Source of the DNA: an uncultured Erythrobacter sp.
GTDB taxonomy: Bacteria > Pseudomonadota > Alphaproteobacteria > Sphingomonadales > Sphingomonadaceae
Direction: 5' to 3'
NCBI RefSeq assembly: GCF_947499705.1
Contig: NZ_CANMPJ010000002.1
Span: forward strand, 434,001 to 498,000
Length of the DNA stretch: 64,000 nt
Shown here piece after piece: positions 1 to 8,198 of this stretch. The notes below the pieces were generated by a model, which made no database searches, was not told where the DNA came from, and saw nothing but the letters and a program-made list of their open reading frames with translations. Both the position numbers and the translations under genes were made by a program. Numbering within the stretch: position 1 is the stretch's first letter; every line of letters begins with the position of its first letter.

Positions 1-144
1 CCCGCTCCGCCGAAAACAAAGCCAAAGCGCAAGCCACCGGCAAAAAAGAAGCCGGCAGCAAAGAAAGCGCCGCCAGCGAAAGACGGAGACGCTAAGCCCG
101 AAGCTTCTGGTAGCAATGGCAAATCGGACGGCAGCGAAGGCTGA
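1..144 (+). CDS. C-terminal Lys/Ala/Pro-rich tail of a truncated gene
   Basis: An open frame runs from the left edge to a TGA at 142-144 and gives 47 residues dominated by Lys, Pro and Ala, with a Gly/Ser/Glu-rich end. The gene body lies outside the window. Low-complexity basic tails of this kind are common at the C-terminus of alphaproteobacterial DNA topoisomerase I and of RNase R, which are often neighbours of each other. Which of these it is, or another nucleic-acid-binding protein, cannot be decided from the tail. The next gene starts 12 nt downstream on the same strand. Confidence 0.6.
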   Translation, partial: PAPPKTKPKRKPPAKKKPAAKKAPPAKDGDAKPEASGSNGKSDGSEG

Positions 145-156
145 TCCAGGCCGGCG

Positions 157-1068
157 ATGGCACTAAGCTCCGCTGCGCATGACCGCGCGCTTGGCGCATT
201 CATCGGCCTCGCTGCCGGTGATGCGCTGGGCACGACGCTCGAATTTCGGACGCGTGACAGCTACGCGCCGCTGACCGATATGGTTGGCGGCGGCCCGTTT
301 GAGCTGGAGCCGGGGGTTTGGACTGACGACACCTCCATGGCTCTGGCTTTGGCTGAAAGTCTCGCCGCGAATGACGGCCTGAATGCGCGAGATTTGGCCA
401 GCCGCTTTGTGAATTGGTGGCGATGGGGTGTGTACAGCCCGACGGGCGACTGCTTTGATATTGGCATAACGACGCAAACCGCGCTGGCTCATTTCGAGAG
501 CACTGGCGATCCGTTCGCCGGGTCAACCGACCCTATGAGCGCAGGCAATGGCTCGTTGATGCGCCTGTCACCAGTCGTGCTTTGGGGAATTGGACGACCG
601 CAAGACGAAATGCGGCAGGCGGCGCGGGATCAAGGCCGCGTGACCCATGCCGCAGAGACTTGTCTTGAGGCCTGCGAGGCATTCTCGCTCATCCTGGCAG
701 AAGCCATTCGGACCGGAGAATTTGAACAGGCACTGGCGGCGGGTCAGGAATGTGCAACCTCAGCTCCGATTGCGGAAATCCTTAGTGGTGGCTGGCGCGA
801 TAAGGCCCGCGATGAGATTTCCAGTTCCGGCTATGTGGCGCACAGTCTTGAGGCTGCTCTTTGGAGCGTCGCCAACACTGACAGCTTTTCTGAAGCAGTG
901 CTGCTCGCCGCCAATCTTGGTGATGACGCCGATACGACCGCTGCGATCACGGGACAGCTCGCCGGAGCGTTGTACGGCATGTCGGCGATCCCTGCGGACT
1001 GGCTGGAAAAGCTCGCGTGGCGCGACGAGTTGATTGATCTTGGCGAGAGATTGATCCGCGAAGCCTGA
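157..1068 (+). CDS. ADP-ribosylglycohydrolase (DraG-like) family protein
   Basis: The 303-residue product has the metal-binding motifs of the ADP-ribosylglycohydrolase fold: GDALG at residues 21-25, WTDDTSMAL at 55-63, and a C-terminal DDADTTAAITGQ block near 256-267. These motifs place two divalent metals that help hydrolyse the N- or O-glycosidic bond of ADP-ribose on proteins or small molecules. It is cytosolic, with no signal peptide. No DraT-like transferase is nearby, so a role in nitrogenase control is not suggested and the substrate is unknown. It follows the truncated upstream gene by 12 nt and is probably co-transcribed with it. Confidence 0.9.
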   Translation: MALSSAAHDRALGAFIGLAAGDALGTTLEFRTRDSYAPLTDMVGGGPFELEPGVWTDDTSMALALAESLAANDGLNARDLASRFVNWWRWGVYSPTGDCFDIGITTQTALAHFESTGDPFAGSTDPMSAGNGSLMRLSPVVLWGIGRPQDEMRQAARDQGRVTHAAETCLEACEAFSLILAEAIRTGEFEQALAAGQECATSAPIAEILSGGWRDKARDEISSSGYVAHSLEAALWSVANTDSFSEAVLLAANLGDDADTTAAITGQLAGALYGMSAIPADWLEKLAWRDELIDLGERLIREA

Positions 1069-1161
1069 TTTCACGCCGCTTAATCGACCTGTCGCAGAAG
1101 TGATGCTGGCCATACCGCGTAATCTGTGATTGATCGGCTCCGAAGCAATTCGGGGCCGATT

Positions 1162-3231
1162 ATGTTTGCACGCTACTTTTCCCTCGCAGCCGGAGCGATG
1201 GTGCTCGCCAGCCCGCTTGCGGCTGACGAGCACACCGACAATTCCGATACCACTGCACCCAGCCCCTATTTCGAGGGCAAGGACCTGTTCGGCCTGAGCG
1301 TCGCCGCCGATCCGCAGATCAACCCGGATGGGACCAAGATCGCCTATGTCCGGCGCACCAACGACATCATGACCGATAGCGCCGTCACCTCGATCTGGCT
1401 GATCGATGTGGAGGGCGGTGAGGAAACTCCTCTGGTCACGGGCGAAGGCGCGCATTTTGCGCCGCGCTGGTCGCCCGATGGATCGCGGATCGCCTATATC
1501 TCCACCGAAAGCGGCGGCGGGCCGGAATTGCATGTGCGCTGGATGGAAAGCGGCGCGAGCGCCAACATCACGGCTTTGCCCGAAAGCCCAGGCGGCATCA
1601 GCTGGTCGCCCGATGGGTCGCAAATCGCCTACACCGCGCGCGTCCCCGCCAAACCGGTCAGCCTTGGCAGCGCCCCGCCCAAACCCGAAGGCGCGGAATG
1701 GAAAGCGCCGCCTACGATTACCGACAAGGTCACTTACCGGATCGACGGCGCGGGCTATCTGAAGCCGGGCTTCACCCAGATTTTCGTCGTTGCGGCCACT
1801 GGCGGTGCACCGCGCCAGCTGACGTCCGGCGATCGCAACCATTCCGGCTCACTTGAATGGACACCTGATGGTAGCCGTATCCTGATCAGCGGCAATCGCG
1901 ATGAGGATTGGGAACTCGCCGGGATCGATAGTGAGATTTACGCGATCGATCTGGCTGCGGGTTCGATCACCGCACTGACCGACCGCGACGGACCCGATTT
2001 CAGCCCGCAAGTCAGCCCTGATGGGCGGCGCATCGCCTATCTCGGCGTCGATGATGAAGGCAAAGCCTACCACCAATCAGAACTTTACCTGATGGACTCC
2101 GATGGATCGAACAAACGCCGCATTGCGGAGTCGTTTGATCGCGATTTCGAGAGCATCGAATGGAGCGACGCCGGACTATTCGCCGGCTATCAGGATGACG
2201 GCGTTTACCGCGTCGCGCGCGTTTCCACCTCGGGCAGCGTCGATCCACTTTCCGCGCGGATCGTAACCCCAGGCTATTCGCGCCCTTATGCCGGCGGCAA
2301 TTGGAGTGTTTCGGATGGCGGCGCGCTCGCCTTCACCAGCGGCAGCGCGGTCCGCCCTGCGGATGTCTCGGTCTTGCGGGGTAGGCAATCGCGCAGGCTC
2401 ACGGCGCTCAACGACCTGAAACTGTCAGGCAAGCGCCTCGGCGAAACCCGCGAAATCTCGGTAACTGCACCCGATGGAACAAACATTCCTAGCTGGATCC
2501 TGCTGCCGCCTGATTACCAGCCGGGCACGCGCGTCCCGGTGATCCTAGAAATCCATGGCGGGCCGTTTGCGGCCTATGGCGCGCATTTCGCCAGCGATTA
2601 TCAGCTCTATGCGAGCAAGGGCTACGCCGTGCTGTTCACCAATCCGGGAGGATCAACCGGATATGGGGCTGAATTCGCGGCGCGGATTGATGGAAACTAC
2701 CCGATCTCCAACCATGCCGAGCTGATGGCGGCCGTCGATGCAGCTGTCGCAGAAGGCTATGCCGATCCTGACAATCTGTTTGTCACCGGCGGGTCGGGCG
2801 GCGGCATCCTGACCGCGTGGATGGTCGGCAAGACCGACCGGTTCGCAGCGGCAGCCTCCAACAAGCCGGTGATCAACTGGACGACAATGGCGCTGATGAG
2901 CGACGGCTATCCATTCTTCGGTCGCTACTGGATGAAGGGCAAGCCGTGGGAGAAGCCCGAGGAATACTGGGATCGCTCGCCGCTGAAAGCTGTGCCGAAT
3001 ATCACAACCCCGACGCTGGTTCTGGTCGCAGCGGAAGATTACCGGACGCCGCGCGGCGAAGCCGAGCAATTCTATGGCGCGCTCAAACTACAGGGTGTCG
3101 ACACCGCGCTGCTGGTTACGCCCGGTGGCAGCCACGGCGACCTGACCATGTCGCCCAGCCAGCTCGCGGCCAAGACCGATGCCGTCACCGCTTGGTTCGA
3201 CAAGTACCGGACCGACAAAGCGGCGGAATAA
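1162..3231 (+). CDS. S9 family prolyl oligopeptidase-type peptidase, secreted
   Basis: I place the start at ATG 1162, which gives a clear signal peptide (MFARYFSLAAGAMVLASPLAA); an in-frame GTG at 1126 would add 12 unconvincing residues. The 689-residue protein has an N-terminal WD40-like (TolB/PD40) propeller with repeated (S)PDG(S/T)xIAY blades and a C-terminal alpha/beta-hydrolase domain. The catalytic triad is readable: Ser545 in GGSGGG, Asp626 in AAEDYR and His658 in GGSHGD. Members are periplasmic acylaminoacyl- or dipeptidyl-type peptidases acting on oligopeptides. A second S9 enzyme lies at 48983-51160. The exonuclease gene follows 37 nt downstream. Confidence 0.93.
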   Translation: MFARYFSLAAGAMVLASPLAADEHTDNSDTTAPSPYFEGKDLFGLSVAADPQINPDGTKIAYVRRTNDIMTDSAVTSIWLIDVEGGEETPLVTGEGAHFAPRWSPDGSRIAYISTESGGGPELHVRWMESGASANITALPESPGGISWSPDGSQIAYTARVPAKPVSLGSAPPKPEGAEWKAPPTITDKVTYRIDGAGYLKPGFTQIFVVAATGGAPRQLTSGDRNHSGSLEWTPDGSRILISGNRDEDWELAGIDSEIYAIDLAAGSITALTDRDGPDFSPQVSPDGRRIAYLGVDDEGKAYHQSELYLMDSDGSNKRRIAESFDRDFESIEWSDAGLFAGYQDDGVYRVARVSTSGSVDPLSARIVTPGYSRPYAGGNWSVSDGGALAFTSGSAVRPADVSVLRGRQSRRLTALNDLKLSGKRLGETREISVTAPDGTNIPSWILLPPDYQPGTRVPVILEIHGGPFAAYGAHFASDYQLYASKGYAVLFTNPGGSTGYGAEFAARIDGNYPISNHAELMAAVDAAVAEGYADPDNLFVTGGSGGGILTAWMVGKTDRFAAAASNKPVINWTTMALMSDGYPFFGRYWMKGKPWEKPEEYWDRSPLKAVPNITTPTLVLVAAEDYRTPRGEAEQFYGALKLQGVDTALLVTPGGSHGDLTMSPSQLAAKTDAVTAWFDKYRTDKAAE

Positions 3232-3268
3232 CGGGAACATGCGCGCGCATTCGGCGGTTTAATTTGGC

Positions 3269-4300
3269 GTGAGTGCGCCCTTTTCCTGGATCAAGCCCGA
3301 ACCGTGGGGCGTGCATATCGTCCCGGCAGATTGCTGGGTCGATCCGGGCCGCGCAGTGGACCGCGCGCTGGTCACCCACGGTCACGCCGACCACGCACGC
3401 GGCGGGCATGGCGAAACTGTCGCAACACCTGAAACGCTGGCGATCATGAAGCTGCGCTACCAAACCGGAGCAGAGGATGCGGATGGCGAGATCCCAACCA
3501 AAGCGACGCCGGTCCAATATGGCGAGACGATCAAGCTGCCCGGCAATGTTGCAGCAACCTACATTCCGGCGGGCCACGTACTAGGCAGCGCCCAGATCCT
3601 GCTCGAACATGCGGGCGAGCGAGTGATCATCACCGGCGACTACAAACGCCGCCCCGATCCGACCTGCGCGCCGTTCGAAGTCACGCCTTGCGACATCTTC
3701 ATCACCGAGGCGACTTTTGGATTGCCGGTGTTCAATCACCCCCCGATTGAAGACGAGATGGCGAAGCTGCTCAAGGCGCTGGCTGACCATCCCGATGGTT
3801 GTGTGCTGGTCGGCGCCTATGCGCTGGGAAAAGCGCAGCGCGTGATCGCCGAATTGCGTGCTGCGGGCCATCGCGATCCGATCTATCTCCACGGTGCGAT
3901 GGAGAAGATGCGCCGCTTGTATGAGGATCACGGGGTTGCGTTAGGCGAGCTTCGCCTGGTCAGCGATCACGCGAAAGAGGACATGCGCGGTTCGATTATC
4001 GTCGCCCCGCCCTCTGCGCTCAACGACCGCTGGTCTCGTCGTCTCCCCGAGGCGATCACCGCTATGGCAAGTGGCTGGATGCGGGTGCGTGGCCGCGCTC
4101 GGCAACGCGGCGTAGAGCTGCCACTGGTCATCTCCGACCATGCCGACTGGAATGAGCTCACTCAGACTATCGATGAAGTGAACCCCACCGAAACCTGGAT
4201 CACGCATGGCCGCGAAGAAGCGCTGCTGCGCTGGTGTGAGCTAAGGCAGCGAAAGGCCCGCGCTCTGGCTCTGGTCGGGCGCGAGGACGAGGATGACTAG
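3269..4300 (+). CDS. Ligase-associated DNA exonuclease (metallo-beta-lactamase fold)
   Basis: The 343-residue protein starts at GTG 3269. It carries the metallo-beta-lactamase motif HGHADH (His37, His39, Asp41, His42), a later GHVLGSAQ, an ITGDYK metal ligand, and a C-terminal ISDHADW, as in beta-CASP-like nucleases. Sequence and context fit the ligase-associated exonuclease family (Exo_lig), which is encoded beside a stand-alone ATP-dependent ligase and is thought to process DNA ends during repair. That ligase is present at 4733, but a small gene on the opposite strand intervenes. The partner helicase and phosphoesterase often found in this cluster are not in the window. Confidence 0.9.
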   Translation: MSAPFSWIKPEPWGVHIVPADCWVDPGRAVDRALVTHGHADHARGGHGETVATPETLAIMKLRYQTGAEDADGEIPTKATPVQYGETIKLPGNVAATYIPAGHVLGSAQILLEHAGERVIITGDYKRRPDPTCAPFEVTPCDIFITEATFGLPVFNHPPIEDEMAKLLKALADHPDGCVLVGAYALGKAQRVIAELRAAGHRDPIYLHGAMEKMRRLYEDHGVALGELRLVSDHAKEDMRGSIIVAPPSALNDRWSRRLPEAITAMASGWMRVRGRARQRGVELPLVISDHADWNELTQTIDEVNPTETWITHGREEALLRWCELRQRKARALALVGREDEDD

Positions 4301-4322
4301 CACCCTCGCCCGCGCCACCGAA

Positions 4323-4634
4323 TCATGTCATCGCGGCGAGATCAGCGGCGATTTTCTCCAGCAATTCTGGCGTGATCGCGCCTTGCGAGAAAGGTTGAAT
4401 CGCTTTCAGGCTCATCGTCTTGAACTCACCGTAGGCGGGGTGCTGATCAATGCCTGGCAGATGCTTTTCAAGCACCGCCTTGGCCTTTGCATCGGCTACC
4501 AGCTTTTCGATCGGAGTGTCGATCGTATATTTCGCAGCTTTCGCCTCTGCATGGTCGCCGTGACCATCAGCCAAAGCAGGAGTGGTTACGGCAGCGCCAA
4601 GCATCAGAGCCGCGGCGATCGAAGTGAGCTTCAT
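4323..4634 (-). CDS. Small secreted protein of unknown function
   Basis: Reading the minus strand from ATG 4634 gives 103 residues. A textbook signal peptide (MKLTSIAAALMLGAAVTTPALA) is followed by a His/Asp-rich stretch and a helical domain with the phrase VLEKHLPGIDQHPAYGEF. A ribosome site (GAGGGA) lies just upstream of the ATG. From memory, similar short modules occur at the ends of secreted enzymes in Sphingomonadales and Caulobacterales, but I cannot assign a function. The gene sits antiparallel between two DNA-repair genes, so it is probably transcribed alone. A plus-strand frame over the same bases lacks such signals. Confidence 0.82.
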   Translation of the reverse strand: MKLTSIAAALMLGAAVTTPALADGHGDHAEAKAAKYTIDTPIEKLVADAKAKAVLEKHLPGIDQHPAYGEFKTMSLKAIQPFSQGAITPELLEKIAADLAAMT

Positions 4635-4732
4635 GAATTGGGTTCCCTCAACTGTTGGGTCACGAGAAGTCGTGTGCGGCAAAGCCGTAAGGCGTTGATA
4701 TGTCCGTGCGATGAAGACACCAGAGCCAATCG

Positions 4733-6325
4733 ATGAAGCGCTTTGCCGCCCTGCTTGACGCCTTGATCTACACCACCAGCCGCAACCGCAAGCTTGCGTT
4801 ACTGGCGGAGTATTTGCGCGAAACGCCCGATCCCGATCGCGGCTGGGCGATGGCCGCGCTGACGGGGGAGTTGGACTTTCCGGCGGTGAAAAGCTCGACC
4901 ATACGCAATTTGATGAAGGACCGCGTAGACCCGGTGCTCTGGTCGCTTAGCCGCGATTTTGTCGGCGATACGGCGGAGACGGCGAGCCTTTTGTGGCCGG
5001 AAGGTGAGATCGACGATGATCCACCGACTGTAGCTCAGGTTGTCGAGCTTCTGTCCGGCCTGACCCGCGCGACTGCGCCTAGCGAACTACCAAAGCTGCT
5101 CGATCGACTTGATGCCAATGGCCGCTTTGCACTCATCAAGCTGGCAACCGGGGGAATGCGGATCGGAGTTTCGGCGCGTCTAGCGAAGACCGCGTTTGCG
5201 CAGGCCTTCGATGTGTCAGTCGAAGACGTCGAGGAATATTGGCACGCATTAGATGCGCCGTATCCGGAGCTGTTCGCCTGGGCGGCAGATGGCGCGGACC
5301 CACCTGATGTTTCCAACCGCCCCTTGTTCAGACCATTTATGCTGGCCCATCCATTAGAGGACACGGTGGTCGACCTCACCGAGTACGCCGCCGAATGGAA
5401 ATGGGATGGTATCCGAGTGCAATTGGTGCGGGTCGCGGGTGAGACGCGGCTCTATTCGCGATCAGGCGACGATATCTCGGCGACCTTCCCCGAATTGCTC
5501 GACGTCCTGCCGATGGACGCGGTGCTCGACGGGGAGCTGCTGGTGCGCGGCGTTACGCAAGGCGGTGAAGCAGGCGGCGCGGCTAGCTTCAATGCACTTC
5601 AGCAAAGGCTGGGGCGCAAGAAGGTCTCGAAAAAGATGCTCGCCGAAGCGCCTGCTTTTGTTCGGCTGTACGATGCCTTGATCGTCGAAGGTGACGATCT
5701 GCGGGAACACGCATGGACCAAACGCCGCGCCGCACTTGAGACGCTGATACCGCGCTTGCCAGACAGCCATTTTGATCTCTCCGCGCTTGTGGAGGCAGAC
5801 GACTTCGATCACCTCGCCACAATCCGTGAAGGCGCGCGGGATGATGCGATCGAAGGGCTGATGCTAAAGCGCCGCGACAGCGCTTACATCGCCGGGCGCA
5901 AGGTCGGACTGTGGTACAAATGGAAGCGCGATCCGCTGCTGATCGATTGCGTGCTGATGTATGCGCAGCGCGGCAGCGGCAGGCGTTCCAGCTTCTATTC
6001 CGACTACACTTTCGGCTGTTGGGACGGCGATCCTGACAGCGGCGCAGAGCTGCTGCCCGTGGGCAAAGCCTATTCCGGCTTCACCGATGCAGAGCTTAAG
6101 AAGCTCGACAAGCTCGTCCGCCAGACCACGCTCAACCGCTTTGGCCCGGTGCGTGAGGTGGAGCGCACTCTGGTGTTCGAAGTCGCGTTCGACAGCGTGC
6201 ATTCGTCGAAGCGCCACAAAAGCGGTCTCGCCATGCGTTTCCCTCGCATCCACCGTATCCGTTGGGACAAGCCGGTGCACGAGGCGGATCGGATCGAAAG
6301 CCTGCGCGCACTCATTAGAGATTGA
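4733..6325 (+). CDS. ATP-dependent DNA ligase, cisplatin-damage-response type
   Basis: This 530-residue single-subunit ATP-dependent ligase has an N-terminal helical domain, a nucleotidyltransferase core with the adenylated-lysine motif KWDGIR (Lys223), ligase motifs including DGELLV near residue 262 and EGLMLK near residue 377, and a C-terminal OB-fold ending in FPRIHRIRWDKP. It seals nicks using ATP and is distinct from the essential NAD-dependent LigA. Length and motifs match the family named for cisplatin damage response, which occurs with the exonuclease encoded at 3269. No helicase or phosphoesterase partner follows; the next gene is a DUF1993 protein. Confidence 0.93.
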   Translation: MKRFAALLDALIYTTSRNRKLALLAEYLRETPDPDRGWAMAALTGELDFPAVKSSTIRNLMKDRVDPVLWSLSRDFVGDTAETASLLWPEGEIDDDPPTVAQVVELLSGLTRATAPSELPKLLDRLDANGRFALIKLATGGMRIGVSARLAKTAFAQAFDVSVEDVEEYWHALDAPYPELFAWAADGADPPDVSNRPLFRPFMLAHPLEDTVVDLTEYAAEWKWDGIRVQLVRVAGETRLYSRSGDDISATFPELLDVLPMDAVLDGELLVRGVTQGGEAGGAASFNALQQRLGRKKVSKKMLAEAPAFVRLYDALIVEGDDLREHAWTKRRAALETLIPRLPDSHFDLSALVEADDFDHLATIREGARDDAIEGLMLKRRDSAYIAGRKVGLWYKWKRDPLLIDCVLMYAQRGSGRRSSFYSDYTFGCWDGDPDSGAELLPVGKAYSGFTDAELKKLDKLVRQTTLNRFGPVREVERTLVFEVAFDSVHSSKRHKSGLAMRFPRIHRIRWDKPVHEADRIESLRALIRD

Positions 6326-6376
6326 CCTATTCGGACGGCACGCTATTCCAGTTGCATATTGAAACTGGAGTTCGCT

Positions 6377-6889
6377 ATGACCCTACAGACCCACACTATT
6401 TCGACCTGGCGCAACATGCTCCGCGCGCTTTCCGGGATGCTCGGCAAGGCCGCCGCCCACGAATCCGCCGGCACTCTGATGGAAGGCCGGTTGGCCGACG
6501 ATATGCTGCCGTTCGCCACGCAGATCCGCATGCTGGCAAACTTCCCGCGTCAAGCTCTCAACAGCCTGGCCAACGCCGACTTCGTATCGAACGAAGAAGA
6601 TCCAACCAGCCTCGAAGACGCAAAAGCCCGGATCGCGGAGACGCTGGCCATGCTCGATACTGTCGCGGACGACGCCTTTATCGCCGATGAGGCAATGGTC
6701 GATCTGGACCTGCCCAACGGCATGAAGTTTCGCCTGTCAGCCGCCGACTATGTGCGCGACTGGGCCTTTCCCAACTTCTATTTCCACGTCAGCATCGCCT
6801 ACGCGATCATGCGCAGCAACGGCGTGGAGCTTGGGAAGGCCGATCTGGTCCCGCACATGATGCAGCATCTCAGCCAGGCTCCCGGCTGA
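6377..6889 (+). CDS. DUF1993 family protein
   Basis: The start is ATG 6377, six bases after a GGAG ribosome site; an upstream TTG at 6359 is less likely. The 170-residue product fits the DUF1993 family (DinB-like four-helix bundle): an early TWRNMLRAL helix, a region rich in Asp and Glu, and the conserved end with DWAFPNFYFHVSIAYAIMR. No catalytic role is established for the family. It is cytosolic and follows the DNA ligase by 51 nt on the same strand, which makes co-transcription possible. Confidence 0.85.
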   Translation: MTLQTHTISTWRNMLRALSGMLGKAAAHESAGTLMEGRLADDMLPFATQIRMLANFPRQALNSLANADFVSNEEDPTSLEDAKARIAETLAMLDTVADDAFIADEAMVDLDLPNGMKFRLSAADYVRDWAFPNFYFHVSIAYAIMRSNGVELGKADLVPHMMQHLSQAPG

Positions 6890-6966
6890 TCACTTTCCTA
6901 CACGGGTCAATTCGTGCCACGGCGAAGGGGTTCTTTGAAATCGTGAACCGCAATCGAGTTGGACAA

Positions 6967-7060
6967 GTGTCAACTTCGCTTTCGACCTACTTTTCTCTTT
7001 TAGGTCAGAGACTTGTTCTCAGAATAGGCGGGTGAAAGCATGTCAATTGTGTCAACTTCG
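6967..7060. repeat. 12-bp direct repeat GTGTCAACTTCG, two copies
   Basis: The 12-mer GTGTCAACTTCG occurs at 6967-6978 and again at 7049-7060, 82 nt apart, with an extra TGTCAA at 7041-7046. It fills most of the gene-free gap between the DUF1993 gene and the convergent carbonic-anhydrase gene. It could be a regulator half-site pair or remnant repeat DNA; no terminator-like hairpin was found beside it. Confidence 0.5.
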
Positions 7061-7077
7061 AAGACGCGGTCGGGGCG

Positions 7078-7644
7078 CTAATCCAGGCCGCACTCGAACA
7101 CGGCCACCGCATGCGCCTTGGCGTTTTCGGTGTAGTGCATCACGCCCGCTCGCATTCCGGCAATCGCGGCGTCGGATAGCTCCTTCATCGGCTTTGCCGG
7201 GCGACCCGCCCACAGCATGCGGTCTTCCATGACCTTGCCTTCAGTCAGCATCGCACCGGCGGCCAACATCGCGTCGTGGCCAATGACCGACTTGTTCATC
7301 GCAATCGCGCCAAGACCCACGAACCCGCGATCCAGAATCGTGCAGCCATGCACCATCGCCATATGGCCGATCAGCACATCGTCTCCGATGATCAGCGGGG
7401 AGCCATCTTCATCTCCCGGCCGCGGCGGATCGCAATGCAGCACACTGCCATCCTGCACATTGCTCCGCTCGCCTATCCGGATTTTGAAGACGTCCGCACG
7501 GACCACGCAATTGTACCAGATCGAGCTTTCCGCCCCAATCTCGACATCGCCAATGATGGTCGATCCGGGTGCGACAAAGGCGGTCTCGTGAATGCGAGGT
7601 GTTTTGCCGTGGATCGGAATGATGTTCACGCCGGGGCGATACAT
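7078..7644 (-). CDS. Gamma-class carbonic anhydrase family protein
   Basis: The start ATG 7644 lies two bases after the TGA of the upstream acetyltransferase, with GGGAG as the ribosome site, so translation is probably coupled; an in-frame ATG at 7659 is the alternative. The 188-residue protein is a left-handed beta-helix made of hexapeptide repeats, with His ligands in HCDPP, IGHMAMVHGC and the beta-helix turns (GSTIIGDVEIGAESSIW). Family members (YrdA, PaaY, Cam type) bind a metal between trimer subunits and may interconvert carbon dioxide and bicarbonate, though many are weakly active. It is cytosolic. Confidence 0.9.
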   Translation of the reverse strand: MYRPGVNIIPIHGKTPRIHETAFVAPGSTIIGDVEIGAESSIWYNCVVRADVFKIRIGERSNVQDGSVLHCDPPRPGDEDGSPLIIGDDVLIGHMAMVHGCTILDRGFVGLGAIAMNKSVIGHDAMLAAGAMLTEGKVMEDRMLWAGRPAKPMKELSDAAIAGMRAGVMHYTENAKAHAVAVFECGLD

Positions 7645-7646
7645 GG

Positions 7647-8198
7647 TCAGGTCTCCCATTGCTCTTTGGTGAGCGAATACTGGATTGTGGGATTGTCCTC
7701 AGCCGGAAATCCGGGATCATCGAAATCGAGGTCCTTGCGACGTTGCATGCCGAGCTTTTCCATCAGCTTCCAGCTTCCGATGTTGGACTCGCTGGTCAAC
7801 GCGACAACATGCGGGGCGCCGATCGAGCCAAAAGCCCATTCGAGTACCCCTTTCATCGCTTCGTATGCGTAGCCACGCCGCCAGCGATCCTCGCGAACCA
7901 GCCACCCGATCTCATAGTCACCGGTATTGGCAGCGAGCGGATTATCGACCTGCTTCAATCCGGCATGGCCAACCAGATCGCCGGATGCCTTTTCGATCAT
8001 CATCATGAAACCAAAACCGTTGCGGGCGAAACTCGCCATTGTTTTGGCGTGCTTCGCTTCGATTTCGTGCAGTTCCTTCACCCCGCCCAGATGCGCCATC
8101 ACAGTGGGCGTGTTCAAAAGCCGGTGCTGCAGAACCGCGTCATTCTCGTCGATCTTTCGCAGAACCAGCCGCTCCGTTTCGAGGACAAGATCACCCAT
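7647..8198 (-). CDS. GNAT family N-acetyltransferase (RimJ/RimL type), downstream paralogue
   Basis: The start ATG 8198 overlaps the stop of the next upstream acetyltransferase by 8 nt. The 183-residue product begins with the ETERLVLR strand typical of RimJ/RimL-like GNAT proteins, has the acetyl-CoA loop RRGYAYEA, and ends with the SxxSWKLMEKLGMQRR helix. The acceptor substrate is unknown. It shares many blocks with the protein encoded just upstream (NTPTVM.HLGGV, APHV.ALT, LGM.RR.D.DF), so the two are tandem duplicates. Confidence 0.9.
   Translation of the reverse strand: MGDLVLETERLVLRKIDENDAVLQHRLLNTPTVMAHLGGVKELHEIEAKHAKTMASFARNGFGFMMMIEKASGDLVGHAGLKQVDNPLAANTGDYEIGWLVREDRWRRGYAYEAMKGVLEWAFGSIGAPHVVALTSESNIGSWKLMEKLGMQRRKDLDFDDPGFPAEDNPTIQYSLTKEQWET

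Noticed and set aside
760-1842. Long minus-strand open frame (360 codons) over the glycohydrolase and S9 peptidase
   Set aside because: It is antisense to two well-supported genes, has no family motif, and spans their intergenic gap; high GC content gives such frames by chance.
4293-4736. Plus-strand open frame of 147 codons between exonuclease and ligase
   Set aside because: It bridges the two genes with neat overlaps but has no domain or composition of a protein; the minus-strand gene has a clear signal peptide and ribosome site.
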